NCBI GenBank assembly: GCA_943328505.2 | Contig: CALQAH020000001.1 | Coordinates: forward strand, 1-64,000 | Length of the DNA: 64,000 nt | From: Rhizobium sp. Q54 | GTDB taxonomy: Bacteria > Bacteroidota > Bacteroidia > Flavobacteriales > Flavobacteriaceae | Direction: 5' to 3' | In this document: piece after piece, positions 18,632 to 27,555 of the stretch | How the letters are laid out: each line of letters starts with the position of its first letter | Numbering within the stretch: the stretch's first letter is position 1 | The notes under the pieces: generated by a model | What the model was told of the DNA's origin: nothing | The model's database searches: none | Seen by the model: only the letters and a program-made list of their open reading frames with translations | Program-made: the position numbers and the translations under genes

Positions 18632-19597
18632 ATGATAAAAAGAATTGTATTAGGGCTAATGATAATAGGTTTGTTATCATCGTGTGTTTCCAAAAAAATT
18701 TACACTGATTTAGAAAATAAATACACCGATTTAAAGAAAGAAAATCGTGTAATATCCGATGAAAATGAAGAATTGCACAAAGCCAATGCTGAATTTGAAG
18801 CCGAAAATAAATCCCTAAACGCAACTTTAGATCAGCTAAGAGCAGAACGCGATAAACTTCAAACAGATTGTGCCGCAACAGCCAACAACCTTAAAAATCT
18901 ACAAGATTCCTATGCAGCTTTGGAAAAAAACAGCAATGACGAATTGGAAACCAACATGGCTAAAAATCGTGAACTGTTAGCCCAATTGGATGCTAAAGAA
19001 AAAGCATTGGCTGCAGAACAGAATCGTTTGAACACTATAAAAAGTGAATTGGCTTCCAATACCAAACGATTAAACGAATTAGAGAGTTTGATTGCTGCTA
19101 AAGATGCGAGCATGAGAAAACTTAAAGAAACATTATCCAAAGCGTTAAACGCCTTTGAAGGGAAAGGCTTAACGGTAGAACAAAAAAACGGGAAAGTATA
19201 TGTATCTATGGAAAACAAATTGTTATTCCAAACAGGAAGTTGGGCAGTTGGAAGTGAAGGAAGAAAAGCAGTAGTTGAAGTTGGAAAAGTACTAGCTCAA
19301 AACCCAGATATTTCAGTACTTATAGAAGGTCATACCGACAATGATAAAATTCTTGGAAATATAGGCGGAGGCATTGAAAACAACTGGGATTTATCAACCA
19401 AACGCGCAACAGCTATTGTTAATATTCTTACTGAGAATGCCTCAATTCAAAAGAAAAACCTAACAGCAGCAGGACGTGGAGAATTTGCTCCAATTTTAAG
19501 CAACGATACTAACGAAGGCAAAGCCAAAAACCGTAGGATAGAAATTATTTTAACTCCTAAATTAGATGAGATTTCCAAGATGTTGAAAGAGTTTTAA
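18632..19597 (+). CDS. OmpA-family lipoprotein with long coiled coil
   Basis: The product has 321 residues. A lipoprotein signal ends LLSSC with Cys18 as the lipidation site. Residues about 24-170 are a Glu/Lys/Leu/Ala-rich coiled coil with heptad-like spacing. Residues about 195-315 are an OmpA peptidoglycan-binding domain (LLFQTGSWAVGSEGRK, IEGHTDND, DLSTKRATAIVNIL, NRRIEIIL). It most likely bridges the outer membrane and peptidoglycan. The coiled-coil spacer resembles YiaD/Pal-like proteins of Bacteroidetes. A terminator follows. Confidence 0.92.
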   Translation: MIKRIVLGLMIIGLLSSCVSKKIYTDLENKYTDLKKENRVISDENEELHKANAEFEAENKSLNATLDQLRAERDKLQTDCAATANNLKNLQDSYAALEKNSNDELETNMAKNRELLAQLDAKEKALAAEQNRLNTIKSELASNTKRLNELESLIAAKDASMRKLKETLSKALNAFEGKGLTVEQKNGKVYVSMENKLLFQTGSWAVGSEGRKAVVEVGKVLAQNPDISVLIEGHTDNDKILGNIGGGIENNWDLSTKRATAIVNILTENASIQKKNLTAAGRGEFAPILSNDTNEGKAKNRRIEIILTPKLDEISKMLKEF

Positions 19598-19615
19598 ATC
19601 TTAAATAAATTTAAT

Positions 19616-19648
19616 AAAAGGTTCAAGGGTTTTCTTTGAACCTTTTTT
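19616..19648 (+). terminator. Intrinsic terminator after the OmpA lipoprotein gene
   Basis: An 11-bp stem (AAAAGGTTCAA / TTGAACCTTTT) with a 9-nt loop and T tail, 19 nt after the stop codon. Confidence 0.85.
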
Positions 19649-19743
19649 ATTCCAAACATTTCCAAAATATCTGTTAAGGCTATTCCAAAAACCAACAACA
19701 ATATTTTACCTTTACTTTTTTAAATAATACCCATACTTACAAA

Positions 19744-20778
19744 ATGAAATACACGACTCTTCCAAATACTACTATAAAAGTTAGTAAAATTTGCCTTGGA
19801 ACAATGACTTTCGGAGAACAAAACAGTGAAAGTGATGCACATTCTCAATTAGATTATGCAGTTGAAAACGGAATTAATTTTATAGATACTGCCGAAATGT
19901 ATCCAATTGCTGCCAAAGAAACAACTCTTGGAAGTACAGAAAAATATATTGGCACTTGGTTAAAGAAATCAGGAAAAAGGAATGATTTAGTGATTGCTTC
20001 AAAAATTGCAGGGCCAAATCGGAATATGGAATACATTCGAAAACCATTGGATTTTTCGAAGAAAAGCATACACGAAGCCGTAAACAATAGCCTCAAAAAT
20101 CTACAAACAGATTATATCGATTTGTATCAGCTGCATTGGCCTGAGCGAAAAATGAATTTTTTTGGTCAACGCGGATTCACTATAACGGAAGATGCTTGGC
20201 AAGATAATTTTAATGATGTATTAACCACTTTTGACGAATTAATCAAAGAAGGTAAAATAAAACATATTGGAGTCTCAAACGAAGTGCCGTGGGCTGTAAT
20301 GCGATTTATTCACGAGAGTGAAAAACACAATCTCCCAAGAATAGTAACCATTCAAAATCCCTATTCACTGTTGAATCGCTTGTTTGAAGTAGGTTTAACA
20401 GAAACCTGTTATCGAGAAAAAGTAGGTTTGTTAGCTTATTCGCCATTAGGTTTTGGAGCGCTTACCGGAAAACATTTAAAAGGTATTGAACCCAATTCTA
20501 GAGTTGGTTTGTTCCCGCAATTTGTCCGATATATGAATGAAAACAGTATTAGGGCGACCAAAATGTATCAAGAATTGGCTCAAGATAACGGATTATCATT
20601 AACACAATTGGCATTGGCTTTTGTACAACAACAAGAATTTGTTTCGTCAACTATAATTGGTGCAACTACTATGGAGCAACTCCAAGAAAATCTAGCGACT
20701 CACGATGTAGTTTTAACTAATGAAATCAGTAAAGAAATTAACAGTATTCAGGAATTAATTCCAAATCCAGCTCCTTAG
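19744..20778 (+). CDS. Aldo/keto reductase (Tas-like)
   Basis: The product has 344 residues. The AKR tetrad is visible: Asp and Tyr in FIDTAEMYPI, Lys in VIASKIAGP and His in YQLHWPERK. The cofactor-binding C-terminal region has QQEFVSSTIIGATTMEQLQENL. The motif set and length fit the Tas/YghZ branch of NADPH-dependent reductases. The native substrate cannot be assigned. It is convergent with the SdpI-like gene, and the two stop codons overlap (20775-20778). Confidence 0.92.
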   Translation: MKYTTLPNTTIKVSKICLGTMTFGEQNSESDAHSQLDYAVENGINFIDTAEMYPIAAKETTLGSTEKYIGTWLKKSGKRNDLVIASKIAGPNRNMEYIRKPLDFSKKSIHEAVNNSLKNLQTDYIDLYQLHWPERKMNFFGQRGFTITEDAWQDNFNDVLTTFDELIKEGKIKHIGVSNEVPWAVMRFIHESEKHNLPRIVTIQNPYSLLNRLFEVGLTETCYREKVGLLAYSPLGFGALTGKHLKGIEPNSRVGLFPQFVRYMNENSIRATKMYQELAQDNGLSLTQLALAFVQQQEFVSSTIIGATTMEQLQENLATHDVVLTNEISKEINSIQELIPNPAP

Positions 20779-21125
20779 TTTTCTGGGAATTTTTCTTTAA
20801 GTGCTCTTTCTGTTTTGTAAAAAAGGAACACTATTGAAAGTATAAAAAGCGAGAATCCTATATAAAAATCAATGGTCCCTGAAAAGGTAATTAATAATCC
20901 AAAAACTGAAATTACAACCAAAATTAGCCCTAAAAAAATCATTAACTTAGTAGAATATGCTTGCGCAAATTTCCAAAGCTCTTGTGATTTCATCGAGCTA
21001 CTAGTTCGATAACCATAAAGATAATTTATTTTCCTTGGTGGAAAAATATAGCTTATGAATCCAACAATAGTATAAATCCCTCCAATTAATATCAATAAAG
21101 TAAAAAATGAACTTTCAGTATTCAT
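20775..21125 (-). CDS. SdpI-family membrane protein
   Basis: The product has 116 residues and three hydrophobic segments (about 8-27, 59-78 and 83-104). Between the first two lies the SdpI-family motif PPRKINYLYGYRTSSSMKS followed by WKFAQAYS. SdpI of Bacillus subtilis gives immunity to the toxin SdpC, but most homologues, including short Bacteroidetes forms, are of unknown function. It starts 5 nt after the stop of the sugar dehydrogenase gene and is presumably co-transcribed. No SdpC-like toxin gene is nearby, so immunity is not implied. Confidence 0.8.
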   Translation of the reverse strand: MNTESSFFTLLILIGGIYTIVGFISYIFPPRKINYLYGYRTSSSMKSQELWKFAQAYSTKLMIFLGLILVVISVFGLLITFSGTIDFYIGFSLFILSIVFLFYKTERALKEKFPEN

Positions 21126-21129
21126 TTCT

Positions 21130-22506
21130 TTATTCTTTAACTAATTTCGTTTGGTATTGATTTCCTAAACTATCTTCAACACTTACTAAATATAATCCAG
21201 AAGATAAGTTTGAAATACTTATTGAATTTGATTCGGTGTTTGCAATGTTTTGAGTTAACAAAAGTTTTCCTGATAAGTCAAATAATTTAACTTTTGATAA
21301 CGTTAATTGATTAGCATTGTTAATAGTAAATTCATTTTTAGAAGGATTTGGAAAAAGACTCAATCCATTTTTAGAAAAACTATCAGTTGCCAAAGACGAG
21401 TCAATAATTTTATAGATTGTAGATGAATTTGCTATGTACAACTCACCATCTTTATCTTCGCCAAAAGTGGTAAAACTTCCCGCTAAAGCAGCTGTCCAAG
21501 TGATTACGCCGGCGCTATTTACTGTTCCTATTTTATTAGTACAATAATCGGCCATAAAGTATTTGTTTTGAAAATTTGGATAAGTAGTTCCAGTATAAAA
21601 ATAACCTCCAGTTATTGAACATCCACCTGTTGAAGCATGAGTATATTGTGAAAATGGCGCAACAGTTGCCCCATAAGCAGGACACATTCCAGACGAAGTA
21701 TCATAGGTTGCGTTTCCTTCAAAACATCGCCATCCAAAATTTAAACCTGTATTGGGTAATGGACTTACTATTTGATTAATTTCTTCTATTGCATTCTGAC
21801 CTACATCAGCAATCCATAAATCACCATTCAAACGGTTAAACGAAAATTTCCAAGGATTTCTCATTCCAATGGACCAAATTTCATCATTTCCAGCAATGCC
21901 AACAAATGGATTTGTTGGAGGAATTCCATATGGTGAACCTGAATTCACATCAATTCTTAGAATTTTACCTAAATTCTCATTTAAATTTTGTGCTCTGTTT
22001 TCTGGGTCTCCTGCTGAACCTCCATCTCCCATGCCAATGTATAAATAACCATCTGGTCCAAAACGTAAAGTTCCTCCATTATGATTGGTGTAAGGTTGCG
22101 GAATTGTTAAAAGAATTGTTCCAGTAGTATTAGCAATGTTTGGATCGGCAGAAACGGAGTATCTAGCAATTACTGTCGCACCATCGCTAAGACGAGTGTA
22201 ATTTAAATAGAAGAAACCGTTGGTTGCATAATTCGGATGAAATGCCAAACCAAGTAGTCCTTTTTCGCTTCCTGAATTACTTACTGTGCCTACTAAGTTT
22301 AAAAAAGGAGTTGCATTAGTAACACCATTCGTGTTTAATATTCGAATCAAACCACGTTGTTGTACAATAAATAATCTGGAATCATTCGCAGGATGTTCAA
22401 TAGCTACCGGAGAAGCAAAACCTGTTCCATAAGATTGTAATGTAATAACTTGAGAATAATTAGTTATTGAAAATAAGGAAACACAAATAAATAGTAATTT
22501 TTTCAT
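21130..22506 (-). CDS. Secreted PQQ-type sugar dehydrogenase with T9SS type-A sorting domain
   Basis: The product has 458 residues: signal peptide (ends ITNYSQ), a six-bladed glucose/sorbosone-dehydrogenase propeller (about 25-355) and a C-terminal type-A T9SS domain (about 380-458; LSLFPNPSKNEFTI, VKLFDLSGK, SGLYLVSV). Diagnostic propeller segments are YTNHNGGTLRFGPDGYLYIG followed by MGDGGSAGDP, and GNDEIWSIGMRNPWKFSFNR. Homologues are PQQ-dependent soluble aldose dehydrogenases such as YliI. The protein is expected on the cell surface or released by T9SS. The downstream SdpI-like gene is 4 nt away. Confidence 0.92.
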   Translation of the reverse strand: MKKLLFICVSLFSITNYSQVITLQSYGTGFASPVAIEHPANDSRLFIVQQRGLIRILNTNGVTNATPFLNLVGTVSNSGSEKGLLGLAFHPNYATNGFFYLNYTRLSDGATVIARYSVSADPNIANTTGTILLTIPQPYTNHNGGTLRFGPDGYLYIGMGDGGSAGDPENRAQNLNENLGKILRIDVNSGSPYGIPPTNPFVGIAGNDEIWSIGMRNPWKFSFNRLNGDLWIADVGQNAIEEINQIVSPLPNTGLNFGWRCFEGNATYDTSSGMCPAYGATVAPFSQYTHASTGGCSITGGYFYTGTTYPNFQNKYFMADYCTNKIGTVNSAGVITWTAALAGSFTTFGEDKDGELYIANSSTIYKIIDSSLATDSFSKNGLSLFPNPSKNEFTINNANQLTLSKVKLFDLSGKLLLTQNIANTESNSISISNLSSGLYLVSVEDSLGNQYQTKLVKE

Positions 22507-22565
22507 AGCTGTTAAATTAATTTGGTGTGTAAATATAATTAAAAATCCGAAATATTATATGTTTC

Positions 22566-22600
22566 AAAAAAAATCCGCAACGATTAACATTACGGATTTT
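22566..22600 (-). terminator. Leftward intrinsic terminator
   Basis: Read leftward, a 10-bp stem (AAATCCGTAA / TTGCGGATTT, one G-T pair) with a 9-nt loop is followed by a run of T. It lies between the decayed gene upstream and the sugar dehydrogenase gene downstream and would stop transcripts from the former. Confidence 0.75.
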
Positions 22601-22688
22601 GGCTTTATAAATTCTCAATAATCTTGTCTTTCGGATGTTTTATCCTATAACTAATTCAAATTTTTTTAGTTTCATTGGGTTGCATATT

Positions 22689-23147
22689 TTAATTGCAATT
22701 CGGAGTTTTCGCCCATATGTTGTAATATTCCATAGCTTTTCCAACAAAAAACTTTTGATGAAAAACACTCGCAACAGGAATTTGAGGATAAGTTTTGTTA
22801 AATTGCATTTCATAGTAGGCTTACCATTCTCTTCTGTTACTGTCAGGAGATAAATTTTCTTCCACTTTTTGACTCACATGAATCATTTCGTGAGCAATAA
22901 GATTGAGCATTAAAACGATTGGAAATTCAAAAGTGTTTTCGGGAATTCTGATGATTTGTTTTTGACCAGATGTCCCTTTTGTCGTCATAAAAATGTACTC
23001 TGATTTAGCTTTTTCTCTCAATTCAAATCCTTCAAGATTAGGATGCTTGATACTATATTCTTAAATTAGAAAATTGGCGACTTTAATAGTTTCGCCTAAT
23101 TCGTGTAAGCCATTAATGATTTGTGAGATATCGCTAAAAGATTTCAT
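22689..23147 (-). pseudogene. Decayed putative zinc-metallopeptidase-like gene with two in-frame TAA stops
   Basis: From ATG at 23145-23147 one minus-strand frame runs 153 codons to TAA at 22689-22691, interrupted by TAA at codon 29 (23061-23063) and TAA at codon 109 (22821-22823). The frame is otherwise intact and reads like one protein: MKSFSDISQIINGLHELGET before the first stop; HPNLEGFELREKAKSEYIF and LNLIAHEMIHVSQKVEEN in the middle; AYYEMQFNKTYPQIP after the second. HEMIH fits the HExxH zinc-protease motif. No frameshift is needed, so two point nonsense mutations are the simplest reading. The longest surviving piece is 66 codons (22821-23021). I do not recognise the family. It is 10 nt downstream of radA. 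Confidence 0.75.
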
Positions 23148-23157
23148 TTCCTATTTT

Positions 23158-24519
23158 TTATCCAAACAATTGTTCTACAACTTCCTCAATTTTTGAAACT
23201 AAAACCACTTTTATTCCTGGGAATTTAGTGGCAATCTTATTGTATTTAGAAACAAAAATGGTCGAAAAACCTAACTTTTCGGCTTCTTGGATGCGTTGTT
23301 CTACGCGGTTAATTGGGCGAATTTCACCTGAAAGTCCTACTTCGCCTGCAAAACAAACATCTTTCCCAACAGCAATATCTTCGTTAGAAGAAAGAATAGC
23401 GGCAACTACTGCTAAATCAATGGCTGGATCATCTACAGAAATTCCGCCAGTAACGTTTAAGAAAACGTCTTTTGTTCCCAATCTGAAACCGGCACGTTTT
23501 TCTAAAACAGCTAAAAGCATGTTTAGTCGTTTGGCATTGTAACCTGTAGTACTTCTTTGGGGTGTTCCATAAACAGCTGTGGAAACTAAGGCTTGAATCT
23601 CAATCATTAAAGGGCGCATGCCTTCCAATGTAGAAGCAATAGCGGTTCCCGAAAGTTCCTCTTCGCGGTGCGAAAGTAAAATTTCTGATGGATTGGAAAC
23701 TTCCCGCAAACCCGAGCCTTGCATTTCGTAGATTCCTAATTCTGCAGTGGAACCAAAACGGTTTTTTAACGAACGCAAAATTCGGTACACATGATTTCTG
23801 TCGCCTTCAAATTGCAAAACGGTATCAACCATATGTTCCAGAATCTTTGGACCAGCTATGTTTCCATCTTTGGTAATGTGACCAATTAAAATCACAGGAA
23901 TGTTAGTTTCTTTGGCAAACTTAATTAACTCAGCTGTAGTTTCTCTTATTTGAGAAATACTACCTGCTGTGGAATCTATATAATCAGTATGTAATGTTTG
24001 AATGGAATCAATAATAACAATATCGGGTTCGGTTTCTACAATGTGACGAAAAATATTTTGCGTTTTTGTTTCCGTAAGAATATAGCAATTGTCACTGTTA
24101 GGATTTATTCTTTCGGCACGCATCTTTATTTGTTTCTGACTTTCTTCGCCCGAAACATATAAGGTTTTATAAGGTAATTTTAAGGATATTTGTAATAATA
24201 AGGTGCTTTTTCCAATGCCGGGTTCGCCACCTAAAAGGATTAAAGAACCAGGGACAATTCCACCTCCAAGAACTCGGTTTAATTCGCCATCAGCGGTGTC
24301 CATTCGCACTTCTTGAGTGGAATCGATTTCTTTTATTTTTAAAGGTTTTGAAACTCTTTTGGATTCGGTTGATGAAGGTTTCCAACTTGATTTTTCTTCT
24401 TTTTGAATAATTTCTTCAACAATGGTATTCCATTCTTTGCAAGAATTACATTGTCCTTGCCATTTGGAATATTGAGAGCCACAATTTTGACAAAAAAAAG
24501 TTGTTTTTAATTTGGACAT
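23158..24519 (-). CDS. radA: DNA repair protein RadA
   Basis: The product has 453 residues, full length. It has the N-terminal C4 zinc finger (FFCQNCGSQYSKWQGQCNSC), Walker A GGEPGIGKSTLL, Walker B IVIIDSIQT, the RadA-specific KNRFG motif (RSLKNRFGSTAELG) and a Lon-protease-like C-terminal domain (about 270-453). RadA is a RecA-like helicase that drives branch migration in recombination. It begins 10 nt after the stop of the upstream esterase-like gene, so the two are likely co-transcribed. Confidence 0.97.
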   Translation of the reverse strand: MSKLKTTFFCQNCGSQYSKWQGQCNSCKEWNTIVEEIIQKEEKSSWKPSSTESKRVSKPLKIKEIDSTQEVRMDTADGELNRVLGGGIVPGSLILLGGEPGIGKSTLLLQISLKLPYKTLYVSGEESQKQIKMRAERINPNSDNCYILTETKTQNIFRHIVETEPDIVIIDSIQTLHTDYIDSTAGSISQIRETTAELIKFAKETNIPVILIGHITKDGNIAGPKILEHMVDTVLQFEGDRNHVYRILRSLKNRFGSTAELGIYEMQGSGLREVSNPSEILLSHREEELSGTAIASTLEGMRPLMIEIQALVSTAVYGTPQRSTTGYNAKRLNMLLAVLEKRAGFRLGTKDVFLNVTGGISVDDPAIDLAVVAAILSSNEDIAVGKDVCFAGEVGLSGEIRPINRVEQRIQEAEKLGFSTIFVSKYNKIATKFPGIKVVLVSKIEEVVEQLFG

Positions 24520-24529
24520 TTATGCTGAA

Positions 24530-25780
24530 TTATTCGGTTTTTTTAACTTCTGTAGGCGTTTCTGTAGGCGTTTCAGATGGAGTTTCAACTGGTGGCGTTT
24601 CTTCAATTACTTCTTCTTTTTTGTTTTTTTCATTTTTGATAGCGCCTTTTAATTCATCAGCTTTTTCCAACATCATATCTTTAGTCAAATCGCCAATTTC
24701 TTCTTGTTGAAATGCATTTTGATAGGCTTTTGCCGCTTTTTTAATATCGCCAGTTTTTTCATAATACTGAGCCATATGATAGTTGCTCAACATCGATTTA
24801 GGGTAATTCTTTTTAGCCAAATCAGCTAATTTCTCAAACTCATTGTAGGCTTTATTTTTAATAATAGCTGCTTCAATAGCTTTAAAATCATTCAAACGAA
24901 TAGGCATTTTTATATTGAATGATTTTTCAAGAATATCATATTTATTTATCAAATAATCTACATAACCGGAAGGCAGTTTGACAATTTTTTCTTGAAATTC
25001 GAAAGTTGAAATAGGTTGGTAAACGGAAAAAATTTGATATAATGCACTTGGAATTGCATGTAAAACCTGCGAGTAATGAGAAGTTCCTTTGAATTCTTCA
25101 AACAAATAATTAAGTGTTGCGCTTTTATTTTTCTTAATTGCTTCATCCATTATTTTTGATCGATCACTCATTTTTTGAACATCACCATCACTAATACAAT
25201 GATAATAAAAAAGAGGTTGTTGAATAGCTGCTAATCGATCTGGAATTTGTTCCTCCATACCCATAGGAAGATCAGGGCTTAGAGAAATAAAAGCATTAAA
25301 TATAGGTTGGTCTTTATACAAATAAAAGTTTAAAAAACCAGCAGTTGTATCTAAACCAGCTACCATTCTAAAAGGCGCTACTCGCAAACTTTTTTGAATG
25401 TAAGGGATTAATTCCATTCCAATAAACTCAAAAAATTGTTCTCCTTTTTCTGAAGGTAAACCCGTCGCTTCATCAACGGTACAATCGGTCTCGCGTTCAT
25501 TATTTTTATTTTGATTTACACCTACAATAATTACCTCGGGTAAATCATCCCAATAATTTCCATAACTTAAAGCGCCTTGAAATGGATCTAGCAAAAAATC
25601 ACCATCTAGTAAAATTAATAAGGGATATTTTTTTGTTTTATTTAAATCATATGATTCGGGCAAACTAATTGTTATTTCACGATCTTCATTTAATTTTTGA
25701 GAAAAAATAGTGTCTTTTATTCTTTGAGAAAATGAAGCAATGGATAAGAAAGAAAGTAAAAACAAGAATATATTTTTCAT
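24530..25780 (-). CDS. Exported esterase-fold (alpha/beta hydrolase) protein with TPR tail; usual nucleophile serine missing
   Basis: The product has 416 residues from the ATG at 25780, where a signal peptide (MKNIFLFLLSFLSIASFSQR) begins; the longer frame to 25909 would bury it. Residues about 20-260 match the esterase-D/Fes-like alpha/beta hydrolase fold (LLILLDGDFLL, EVIIVGVNQN, FNAFISLSPDLPMG, KGTSHYSQVLHAIPSALYQI with a possible catalytic His). At the nucleophile elbow, where relatives have GxSxGG, this protein has GLDTTAG (residues 142-148) with no Ser. Two TPR-like helical pairs follow (about 305-370), then a Lys/Glu linker and a PTET-rich low-complexity tail. Hydrolase activity is therefore doubtful. 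Confidence 0.8.
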   Translation of the reverse strand: MKNIFLFLLSFLSIASFSQRIKDTIFSQKLNEDREITISLPESYDLNKTKKYPLLILLDGDFLLDPFQGALSYGNYWDDLPEVIIVGVNQNKNNERETDCTVDEATGLPSEKGEQFFEFIGMELIPYIQKSLRVAPFRMVAGLDTTAGFLNFYLYKDQPIFNAFISLSPDLPMGMEEQIPDRLAAIQQPLFYYHCISDGDVQKMSDRSKIMDEAIKKNKSATLNYLFEEFKGTSHYSQVLHAIPSALYQIFSVYQPISTFEFQEKIVKLPSGYVDYLINKYDILEKSFNIKMPIRLNDFKAIEAAIIKNKAYNEFEKLADLAKKNYPKSMLSNYHMAQYYEKTGDIKKAAKAYQNAFQQEEIGDLTKDMMLEKADELKGAIKNEKNKKEEVIEETPPVETPSETPTETPTEVKKTE

Positions 25781-25960
25781 AACTATTTGATTTTGGTAAT
25801 AGAATAGGTTTTTAAAATAAAGTAGCAATATAATAAAAATTACGGTTTGTCTAGTGTTAAATAATTCTCCAAACCATACTTTAACAAACGAAATCTCCGA
25901 AGACACCAAAAGCCACCAACATTATGGCACCGATTGGAGCAAATGCGATTTTGGAAAAAT

Positions 25961-25990
25961 AAAAAAGGAACTCAAGTGAGTTCCTTTTTT
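25961..25990. terminator. Strong hairpin terminator
   Basis: A perfect 14-bp inverted repeat (arm AAAAAAGGAACTCA) with T/A tracts at both ends. It lies just past the stop of the leftward outer-membrane protein gene (26002). Confidence 0.85.
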
Positions 25991-26001
25991 GTAAATTATA
26001 A

Positions 26002-26922
26002 TTAAAAAGCTCGAATTATTCCAACTCTAAATCGGTAACCAAAGTCATTTTGAAGCCCATTCATTTTATTAATAATTGGCAAAGAAAGTGTTAGTGGGAA
26101 CGCCCATTTTTTATATAAAAAAGTTCCTCCAAAATTGGCAAGTCCCAGATAATGCCCCGAATCTTCATCCACCACATTGTCTTCTTTTAGTTTGTCTAAC
26201 CATTCGCCACTATAACCAACAGTTGCCGATAATCCAAAATTACTCACGGTTTTAGTATCTAAACTATCCATTTCACAGATGGAGGTTTTTCCATTAATTT
26301 TATACGAAACTCCAACACCATGAACGGACAAACTCCCATAATAGTTGTCTTGAAATCCATTTGTAGTATGTTTATAAAGCGCATTTCCATTTAGTGTAAG
26401 TTTGTCCCATTGCTTTGAAAACAAAACACCAATCATAGGGTCATAAGAACCAGAACCTACAATTACGGTTGTATTATCAAATCGAGAGCTTTTTTGTACT
26501 CCTGTTGGCAATTCAATTCCGCCTTGAATAACAAAATTCAATTTGTTTTTAGAAAATATAGTATAATTTCCGAGTAAAATTAAATCACCCAATCCGCCGT
26601 CGGAACCATTGTTGGTATATAAATTCACATAAGGCAATAATACGGAAACAGTTAAACTTTTTGAAATGCCATAACGAACACCAACAGAACTAATGAGCAT
26701 TTTTGTTAAAAGTTTTTCATCTTCTTGGGGTGCATTTCCATCTTTTATGGTTCGGTAATCGGAGTAGGCTTCGACAAGAAACATTTTCTGGGGTAAGGTA
26801 AGAATTCCGTTATTGAAATCACCATTTGAAGACCCAATTCCAGCACCTGCACAGCAAGCACATTGACTAAACGATTGTAGCGTTGCCATTAGCAGTACTA
26901 CAGCTAAAAATATTTTTTTCAT
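26002..26922 (-). CDS. Outer-membrane beta-barrel, transporter-like protein with N-terminal Cys cluster
   Basis: The product has 306 residues with a signal peptide (ends LQSFSQ). The mature protein starts CACCAGAGIG, an exposed cluster of three cysteines, followed by amphipathic beta strands up to a terminal aromatic residue (RVGIIRAF), typical of outer-membrane barrels. It resembles the loosely defined transporter/MetA-like barrel families of Bacteroidetes. The gene upstream encodes a second small exported Cys-rich protein. The cysteines suggest metal or redox handling, but this is inference only. A strong terminator follows. Confidence 0.65.
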   Translation of the reverse strand: MKKIFLAVVLLMATLQSFSQCACCAGAGIGSSNGDFNNGILTLPQKMFLVEAYSDYRTIKDGNAPQEDEKLLTKMLISSVGVRYGISKSLTVSVLLPYVNLYTNNGSDGGLGDLILLGNYTIFSKNKLNFVIQGGIELPTGVQKSSRFDNTTVIVGSGSYDPMIGVLFSKQWDKLTLNGNALYKHTTNGFQDNYYGSLSVHGVGVSYKINGKTSICEMDSLDTKTVSNFGLSATVGYSGEWLDKLKEDNVVDEDSGHYLGLANFGGTFLYKKWAFPLTLSLPIINKMNGLQNDFGYRFRVGIIRAF

Positions 26923-27016
26923 TTGTTTTTCTTAAATTTTTAAATAGAGTAGTTGCATAATTGAACATCAAAAGTCAAATGACTAATGATAATTATACTT
27001 TATTGAACGAAAAAAT

Positions 27017-27388
27017 TTAAGCTAAGGTTGGTGGATGAAAAGCACTGCAACTATTGAGATGAAAATACAAATTAGTATAGTTGTCAATAATTGCTGTTTT
27101 ATTTAGCAAACAAACGTGTTTAATAGCTACAGTTTTTATTTCTTGAAAAAACAACACTTCATGTTCTTGAATTGATATTTTTTTATTAGGTAAAATTGGT
27201 TTTTCTTGTTCTGTTGCATTTGCCAATTCTTTAATCAAATGACACTTTCCATTACAATGCATTTTGGGTTTGTCTTTGTTTTCACAAAGAACTTTTGAGA
27301 TATAATCATAATTAATCACATATTCTAAAACAGGAAGTATTGGTTTTAGAAACATGACAAGTGCAATTATAATGACAGTTTTTTTCAA
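27017..27388 (-). CDS. Small exported/membrane-anchored protein with CNGKC motif, unknown function
   Basis: The product has 123 residues. The only usable start is TTG at 27386-27388 (first codons read L/M-KKTVIII); no in-frame ATG exists near it. An N-terminal hydrophobic segment (about 4-21) is followed by a Cys-rich region, C35 and HCNGKCHL (C45, C49), a charged middle, a further C in KHVCLL, and the C-terminal NSCSAFHPPTLA. I recall similar short proteins with CNGKC and a terminal FHPP motif in other Flavobacteria, without assigned function. It lies 94 nt upstream of the Cys-rich barrel gene in the same direction. A role in copper or other metal handling is plausible but unproven. Confidence 0.7.
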   Translation of the reverse strand: MKKTVIIIALVMFLKPILPVLEYVINYDYISKVLCENKDKPKMHCNGKCHLIKELANATEQEKPILPNKKISIQEHEVLFFQEIKTVAIKHVCLLNKTAIIDNYTNLYFHLNSCSAFHPPTLA

Positions 27389-27555
27389 AAAAATAATTTG
27401 GCTAATCTTAGTTATTAGACGAAAAATTAAAAATTTATTTGTGAATTGGTAATGTGTAATTTTTGAACAGCAAACTTACAGTAAGAATTACAATTTTAAT
27501 GCATAACTTAGAACATAAATTTTAGTATTTTTATAAAAATATTATAATAAATTTC

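Noticed and set aside
20775..21125. SdpI-like gene as the immunity gene of a toxin system
   Set aside because: No toxin-like or SdpAB-like gene is adjacent; the neighbour is a sugar dehydrogenase and short SdpI homologues are common without toxins.
22635..22853. Plus-strand 72-codon frame opposite the decayed gene
   Set aside because: It has no recognisable domain and lies antisense to the coherent minus-strand frame with the HEMIH motif.
25850..25960. Short frames on both strands in the 221-nt gap upstream of the esterase-like gene
   Set aside because: A plus-strand stretch (HQHYGTDWSKCDFGK) and a hydrophobic minus-strand stretch look protein-like, but neither has a start codon or detectable relatives I can name. 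Possible remnant; too weak to annotate.
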